DNA of 64,000 nucleotides, from assembly GCA_032622095.1 (NCBI GenBank), contig CP136067.1:93178707-93242706 (forward strand), read 5' to 3'. The DNA comes from Siphonodentalium dalli. Its lineage: Eukaryota > Mollusca > Scaphopoda > Gadilida > Siphonodentaliidae. Below the pieces are notes generated by a model, which saw only the letters and a list, made by a program, of their open reading frames with translations, had not been told where the DNA came from and ran no database searches. Shown one piece after another: positions 58,385 through 64,000 of this stretch; the stretch's first letter is position 1, and each line of letters opens with the position of its first letter. The translations under genes and the position numbers were made by a program.

Positions 58385-59593
58385 TCGTATATGAATAGAG
58401 AGAGGCTAAAATTCAAGATTGGCGATTTTGGAAGGTGACTAAATGACAAGCTTGGCGGTTTTTGAGGGAGGTGACTAAAAGACAAGCTTGGCGGTTTGAA
58501 ATTTTTAAAAGCCTTTTAATCGCTGTTTTCAAGTGAATTGTGTTGGAATAACATCAGACAATTACTTATATTTTTGTACATTAATCACCAATGTTGGCGG
58601 TTATATCCCCGCATGGCTGGTTAATATGAAGCGTCGTCACAGAACGAAAATCTCCCTTTTTACGCAGATTCTTGTTGAATTTTACCGATTTCTCGTTAAA
58701 AACACCAGTTGTACCCATTTTGTTTTTATTCGAAACATGTTACATGATTATCATTTATCACTCTCATTGCCGAGCTTTTCGGTTTTGAAAAATTGTATGT
58801 ACTGAGAATTTTCGACTTTTACATGACCGAGCTCGAATTTTGAATCAAAATATGAAGCTGAATATTTTTGTAGCCCTTGTGTTACACTAACTACTGTTCA
58901 GTGATTGATCAACCGCTAAATGGGTCATGCGTTTCATATACCAAGAAAACACATCATACCATTAACGGACGTCACATGTTGTTGATATAGAGGACCAAAG
59001 GCGGACGATGGAATAACTGGGTCTATTTTTATAGTAAGGTGCCATAATTATACTGATCCATCGATAATTCACAGGTAGAACATTGGGCTAACTTACAGTG
59101 CCGCATGGTATAATATCCAAACCGTAGACATATTTCAATGGCATTTAATGACACATTTTGTTGAAATTTGTCACCTGAAACATGTTGACATTTTAAGCGA
59201 GTTATATATAATACAGAGGTATACCCATGGGTTTAAAGCTTTGGTAACTAAATAATGGTAGTATCCATCCCTTTACTATCACTATTTCTGATTGAGCAAA
59301 AGCCGTCACATGATAATATATTAAGTCATACTGGACATACTGCGTCAAGAATATACTACATGAGATCAAAGGTGTCCCTAATCGAGTCCAATGTGAAGTT
59401 TATAAAAGCTATCGGGACTCCGGGTGCGTCACGAAGTAATTTTTATCAAAGCGCAGTAACTCTATTACCAAGTGAATAAATGCAATTGCAATGCGCTGCG
59501 CTTCTCGTCCATATGACTTTTCAGTACAACCGGGACTCGTACAAGAAAAAGCACACTCTCTACGCAACACTGTATATAACTTTATATATTACA
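58385..59593. other. Non-coding stretch after the satellite
   Basis: GGTGACTAAATGACAAGCTT near 58434 is repeated as GGTGACTAAAAGACAAGCTT near 58470, each followed by GGCGGTTT. Open frames up to 90 codons exist but none resembles a protein I know. Nothing else is seen. Confidence 0.4.
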
Positions 59594-59908
59594 CTAGCTG
59601 AAGCAGGCTCCCTTTGGGAGCCTTTATTCAGCGGTGGATGGGACTGCGTTAAGGGGCCTGTGTAAGGGGCCTGCGGACCATGTGTGAGCTTTGCGCACAC
59701 ATTGATCGTTTAAACAGTTTGATTTAAAAAAACAAACAAATTTTTATTTTTTATTAAATGTTTTTTTTTAATTAACGCCATTATTACCTCCGCCACGGTA
59801 ACCCGAGTCACCGTGCCAAATTTGGTTGAAATCCGTCCAGGGGGTCTTGGAGAAAAATCCGGACAGACGGGCGGACAGACAGATCATAATCTGTTATATA
59901 TATATAGA
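59594..59908 (-). mobile_element. Short non-autonomous Helitron on the minus strand (315 bp)
   Basis: Read on the minus strand it starts TCTATATATATATAACAG after an A. It ends with hairpin GGCTCCCAAAGGGAGCC (59606-59622), eight bases, then CTAG (59597-59594) followed by T. The A|TC and CTAG|T borders are the classic Helitron insertion context. It contains runs of GTCTGTCCG and a TTCAACCAAATTTGG motif near the 5' end. No coding capacity. Confidence 0.8.
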
Positions 59909-61001
59909 TGATTTCTACGACTCCATATTAACTGGATCAACACACCCACTGAATATGGATATCATACTTAAGTTTCATATTTTACCTGTGCATCTCGCCC
60001 TGACTGCTCCTCCAGGTATGGATCCGGTGAGTCATTAACCTGTCGTTCCCACATTCTCGTCCATATATTACCCGGACTTATCCTAAATAAAATAAAGAAA
60101 TACACTGGCCTTTATCAAGAAATAAACACTGGTCTTTCTAGATGGCGAAGAAACCAAGGAGGCATACGGTGGTATACGGTGGCATACGCACACGCTTGAC
60201 TACCAAAAGATAACATATCGGGGTTCACGATATGATGGCTATTAGCATACAATCGCGACCACGTGAGGCACGTGATATTCGATTGAATATCAGAATGTAG
60301 GGTATCATATAATACCATATCCCATAATATGTCAAATATAGCGAATTATCGAAATATGAAATAAAACGAAAAAGCGAAATAGGAAAATACATCGAAAATC
60401 TAAATAGGAAAATACAGCGAAATAGCGAAATAGGGCGAAATATAGAACGAAATATAGAAATATGAAATTATTTTTATAAACGAAATAACGGAGATATTTG
60501 AAAAAGTGTCTTTGACGAAATACCGGACATATTTGGAGAAGTGTTTTGAAGAGCGTAAATTTGGAGTAGGGAGATTTAGGAAATGTTATTACAATAATAT
60601 TTGCACTGACGACATTTTGTTCACTGTTAACTTTGTGCTACTCAACATTTCGTGATGCAGCACTTTAACTCATACCCGTCAATTGTTAGAAACCTGAGAT
60701 GATGTCGACGAAATCAATCGAATGATAATTGAATGATTCACACACGCAAATGAGGCTCCAAGTAACTCGCGAGAGATGACCAAACACTTTCACAAATCAG
60801 GGCTAAAGTTGACAGAGAAAATGTGAGACTGTCACCAAGATGGCCGCGGGTAACTATACTGTAATTCAGAATGAACCGATTATAATAAAATTAGAATAAA
60901 GCATGTCATAATTGCTGATGAAGTTAAATGATGATCCCAAGTAGCGACCAATTTAAGTTCCGTGGATGGTTGATGCATTGGACTTTATCATCGTTTCAGC
61001 C
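59909..61001. other. Non-coding stretch with degenerate GCGAAATA repeats
   Basis: Bases about 60338-60540 contain many imperfect copies of GCGAAATA and GAAATATAG. No gene is supported. Confidence 0.45.
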
Positions 61002-61104
61002 GCTCGACTACATCATGACGCCAGCTCGACAATATCATGACGCCATCTCGACTATATCAGGACGTCATCACGACTATATCATGACGTCATCTCGACTATA
61101 TCAT
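61002..61104. repeat. Four to five tandem copies of a 22-bp unit with CRE-like cores
   Basis: The unit is roughly CTCGACTATATCATGACGTC plus AT. The cores read TGACGCCA twice, GGACGTCA once and TGACGTCA once (61082-61089). TGACGTCA is the palindromic cAMP-response element. Regulatory use is only a possibility. Confidence 0.6.
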
Positions 61105-61174
61105 GTGATCCCACAGGGTGCTCGCATATATGAGATATCGCGCTGGCTTACAAGGTCAAGGTAAATCATGTTAG

Positions 61175-61242
61175 GCCAATGTATTCTCTTATATGTGAGA
61201 GGCTCCCTATGGGATACTCGCATATATAAGATAATGCATTGA
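61175..61242. repeat. Diverged copy of the 69-bp palindrome
   Basis: It starts GCCAATGTATTCTCTTATAT and ends ATATATAAGATAATGCATTG. It is an imperfect relative of the three palindromes downstream, with a different loop (CTCCCTATGGGATA). Confidence 0.75.
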
Positions 61243-61375
61243 CACGTGGTTTTCGCAAAATTTCCGGAAGCTGCAGTCAGTGAAGAGTTAAATGACAATT
61301 ATTTCAGTATACCTAAACTATCATATAGTAAAATACACGTACGCGTTAACACTTTACCCAACAAAACGGCCCTGT

Positions 61376-61872
61376 GCCAATGCATTCTCTTATATATGCG
61401 AGTCGACCATAGGTCGCCTCGCATATATAAGAGAATGCATTGGCTTAACACATATTAAAAATGATAAAATTGTCAAAGAATGTAGAAAAATATTATAAAA
61501 ATTGTTGAAAAATGTAAGAAAAAATTATAAAATTGTTAAAGAATGTAAGAAAAAATGGTAAAAAGTGTTAAAAAATTAATTTTGTTTAGGCCAATGCATT
61601 CTCTTATATATGCGAGGCGACATATGGTCGACTCGCATATATAAGAGAATGCATTGGCTTAACACATATTAAAAATGATAAAATTGTCAAAGAATGTAGA
61701 AAAATATTATAAAAATTGTTAAAAAATGTAAGAAAAAATTATAAAATTGTTAAAGAATGTAAGAAAAAATGGTAAAAAGTGTTAAAAAATGAATTTTTTT
61801 TAGGCCAATGCATTCTCTTATATATGCGAGGCGACCTATGGTCGACTCGCATATATAAGAGAATGCATTGGC
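61376..61872. repeat. 214-bp tandem repeat carrying three 69-bp palindromes
   Basis: Palindromes lie at 61376-61444, 61590-61658 and 61804-61872, exactly 214 bp apart. Each has arms GCCAATGCATTCTCTTATAT... and its complement. They are separated by near-identical AT-rich spacers with TTGTCAAAGAATGTAGAAAA. The loop of the first (TCGACCATAGGTCGCC) is inverted relative to the other two (GGCGACATATGGTCGA, GGCGACCTATGGTCGA). A flanking motif, CCTAAACTATCATAT ... ACACGTACGCG, occurs on both sides (about 61311 and 61919). Confidence 0.88.
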
Positions 61873-62719
61873 ACAGGCCATAACTGTAACTATCACAATG
61901 TGGTCAATGAGCCCTTTACCTAAACTATCATATGGTGAAATACACGTACGCGTTAACACGGACATTGTGTGCCGCCTCGTCGATCGCCAGAGCTCTAGTC
62001 ATCCCGTCAATAGCTCCCTGTGGACGAAAGTAATGCATTAAATCTCATTAGCTTCCTGTGGACGAACATAAAGCATTGAATCGTCAATAGCTCCCTGTGG
62101 AAATTGAAAGAGATATAGCGTCGGCTGAATGCTATAATGTTCTATGTCACATTTACTCTTTTTGTGTTTTTGAATTTGACCAACCGGTTCTCATATACCA
62201 GTGCAATAGTTTAGTTGTGTGTTGATTTAGCTTGGTTGGTGCTGTCGAAATAATACTAAATATTTTCTTGCACTAAATGCCAATATTATGCTTTCGCTAA
62301 AACGTGTATGGAGATAGAACAGTTTGTGGACAAATGTGCACTTGTGTGTCAGTGCTATAGTGGCTTTTTCGTACTTCAGCCACATGTTAGTGACAATATT
62401 AAAATAAAGGATGTATTAGTGGCTAAAATCTAACAATCTTGCCACTGTTTAAAGAAATGTAACGTTTGGTCCCAATAAAGTTGTTTTTTGGGATTCTACA
62501 TCCGGGGGATTGAAATTGTGTAGATGGATCACGTGATCCAACAAAGGTATATCATTGACCATATGGTGGACATTGAACACTCTAACATTCAATATTTGAC
62601 AATATTTGAATCTTCATCCCATTATTGTGAGCACATGACACGTCATGGACAGGCTTACTTGGTGGTAATCGACAGATCTCGGCGAGACGAATCCGTATTC
62701 AGCTCGAGAAGTAGCGTGT
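61873..62719. other. Stretch with a 38-39-bp repeat in three copies, no gene
   Basis: Bases about 62005-62105 hold three diverged copies of TCAATAGCTCCCTGTGGACG with spacing 38 and 39. The rest shows no recognisable feature. Confidence 0.45.
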
Positions 62720-62956
62720 CTGTCATTTGCTGAATGAGGTCCCCAGAGGGTGAATTTAGTGATGCTACCCCGCATAGCGGGCTAGCATCACCAAATTCAA
62801 CCTCTGGGGACCTCATTCTGCTTACAACTCAGCAGAATGAGGTTCCCAGAGGGTGAATTTGGTGATGCTATAGCCCGCTATGCGGGGGTAGCATCACTAA
62901 ATTCACCCTCTGGGGACCTCATTCTGCAAATGACAGGCACCCTATTTCAAGGCTTG
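62720..62956. repeat. Double-hairpin element, copy A (left end lost)
   Basis: Two adjacent hairpins (62732-62818 and about 62835-62926) each pair GAATGAGGT(T/C)CCCAGAGGGT with its complement around a GC loop (CCCCGCATAGCGGG type). The outer sequences GTGTCTGTCATTTGC and GCAAATGACAGGCAC are also inverted. The right end reads CTATTTCAAGGCTTG, but the matching left end is absent. Confidence 0.8.
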
Positions 62957-63178
62957 CTGTTGTTGATGTCTGTCTTTCTTTTATTACCTGAACATCCCTC
63001 CATATGAATAATATACAATTATAATGTTTTATTTTATAAATGAGTTGGATACTAGTAATCCATTCAGTGTAGAATGGGTTAAATACAACTTTTTACTACT
63101 TTTATGGCGCTAACTGACTGTAAGGGTCACTGATAATTTACTCATTCTTTACCCGCGCAAAGCCGGGACTCCAGCTAG
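62957..63178 (+). mobile_element. Possible Helitron 3' end
   Basis: ACCCGCGCAAAGCCGGG (63151-63167) forms a hairpin, followed by ACTCCAG and CTAG at 63175-63178, then T. This matches the 3' terminus of Helitrons. The 5' end was not identified; the left coordinate here only marks the end of the neighbouring element. Confidence 0.5.
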
Positions 63179-63204
63179 TTTAGTATAATTTAGGCAATTC
63201 TCAC

Positions 63205-63458
63205 CAAGCCTTGAAATAGCGTGTCTGTCATTTGCAGAATGAGGTCCCCAGAGGGTGAATTTAGTGATGCTACCCCGTATAGTGGGCTAGCATCACCAAA
63301 TTCACCCTCTGGGGACCTCATTCTGCTTACACCTCAGCAGAATGAGGTTCACAGAGGGTGAATTTGGTGATGCTAGCCCGCTATGCGGGGTAGCATCACT
63401 AAATTCACTCTCTGTGGACCTCATTCTGCAAATGACAGACACTCTATTTCAAGGCTTG
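63205..63458. mobile_element. Double-hairpin MITE, copy B, with 8-bp target duplication
   Basis: The ends are inverted: CAAGCCTTGAAATAG at the left and CTATTTCAAGGCTTG at the right. Both flanks read ATTCTCAC (63197-63204 and 63459-63466), an 8-bp target duplication as made by hAT-type transposases. Inside are the same two hairpins as copy A. It is 254 bp and non-coding. Confidence 0.8.
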
Positions 63459-63466
63459 ATTCTCAC

Positions 63467-64000
63467 CTTGAAATAATTATTTTTGTCCATCGAAATAAAT
63501 GAGCTATGTTTTTTTCCAGATATATCTGAATATACTGTCGCGAAAATAGTTATGTTAACACAACATTATAGTGGTAATGAATTCCCAATATTAGTTGATT
63601 TGACCCAATAATTAAGTAATTATTCACCCAATGTTGGGTACAAAACGTCGCCCAACGCAGAAGGGAAATTAATATTGGGGAAACTGTTACCCTCCGTTGA
63701 GTTAAAACATTGCCCAACATTGGGTAAAATTTATCCAAATTTGGTTACATATGTTTTACCAACTAAATAGTACAAAGTTATTAAACGTTCGCGTGGTTCA
63801 ATATGCACCACTGTGTTGGGTAACAATTTTACTCAATTTGGGTAAAACTTTACCAAACGCGATTTGGAGTATATAGAACGGGCTACATTAGATAGTCCAT
63901 GTTCGACCACCGTAATATTAGTAGTTATATAAATACAATAAAAAACACATTTAAAAACTTCAAAATGGCTAGTTTCGATAAATTATAACATACTGAAATT
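63467..64000. repeat. Degenerate TTGGGTAA / TTACCCAA inverted motifs
   Basis: Bases about 63585-63860 hold many short copies of CCCAAT, TTGGGTAA and their complements, for example CACCCAATGTTGGGTAC and GCCCAACATTGGGTAAAA. They may be one decayed MITE with several overlapping palindromes. No gene is seen. Confidence 0.45.

Noticed and set aside
58533-58805. 90-codon plus-strand frame
   Set aside because: No recognised domain, no splice or regulatory context, AT-rich.
1-64000. tRNA, rRNA or tRNA-derived SINE
   Set aside because: No A-box/B-box pair or rRNA-like segment was recognised by eye. A covariance-model search was not possible.

Overview
This is eukaryotic DNA, almost certainly from an invertebrate animal (a marine lophotrochozoan such as a mollusc would fit; this is inference). 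It contains non-LTR retrotransposons, THAP/YqaJ transposon genes, Helitrons and a spliced ankyrin exon. There are no bacterial-style operons. The window is nearly all mobile and repetitive DNA; the only convincing piece of host gene is one ankyrin-repeat exon.

Layout. 1-1005: no gene seen. 1006-21983: a head-to-tail array of one LINE, with three complete copies (6.8 kb each) and a fourth copy cut off after 510 bp. Each complete copy has a 1 kb 5' UTR, ORF1 (coiled coil), ORF2 (endonuclease plus reverse transcriptase) and a (TC)n tail, and the next copy starts directly after that tail. ORF1 and ORF2 overlap through ATGGCTAA. Copy 1 has both ORFs open; copies 2 and 3 share an ORF1 frameshift. 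22642-22875: an ankyrin exon with splice sites, most like espin. 24293-27877: a decayed THAP/DDE transposase facing a YqaJ nuclease gene, together probably one ISL2EU-type DNA transposon. Fold-back elements lie around and inside this region.

28580-47801: about 20 non-autonomous Helitron units joined end to end. Each ends in a short GC hairpin plus CTAG, and the next usually starts directly with TC. A 4,896-bp block of five units is itself duplicated. 49289-49496: a near-perfect palindromic MITE. 50558-58384: a satellite of about 150 copies of a 44-bp unit, split by a 1,166-bp DNA transposon (56108-57273) with perfect 68-bp terminal inverted repeats and a 9-bp target duplication, as in Mutator-like elements. 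59594-63466: a minus-strand mini-Helitron, CRE-like tandem repeats, a 214-bp tandem repeat carrying 69-bp palindromes, and double-hairpin elements, one with an 8-bp target duplication.

The elements do not form a pathway. What links them is tandem growth: LINE copies joined through their tails, Helitrons joined end to end, and satellite and palindrome arrays. All identifications come from reading the sequence; no database search was run.
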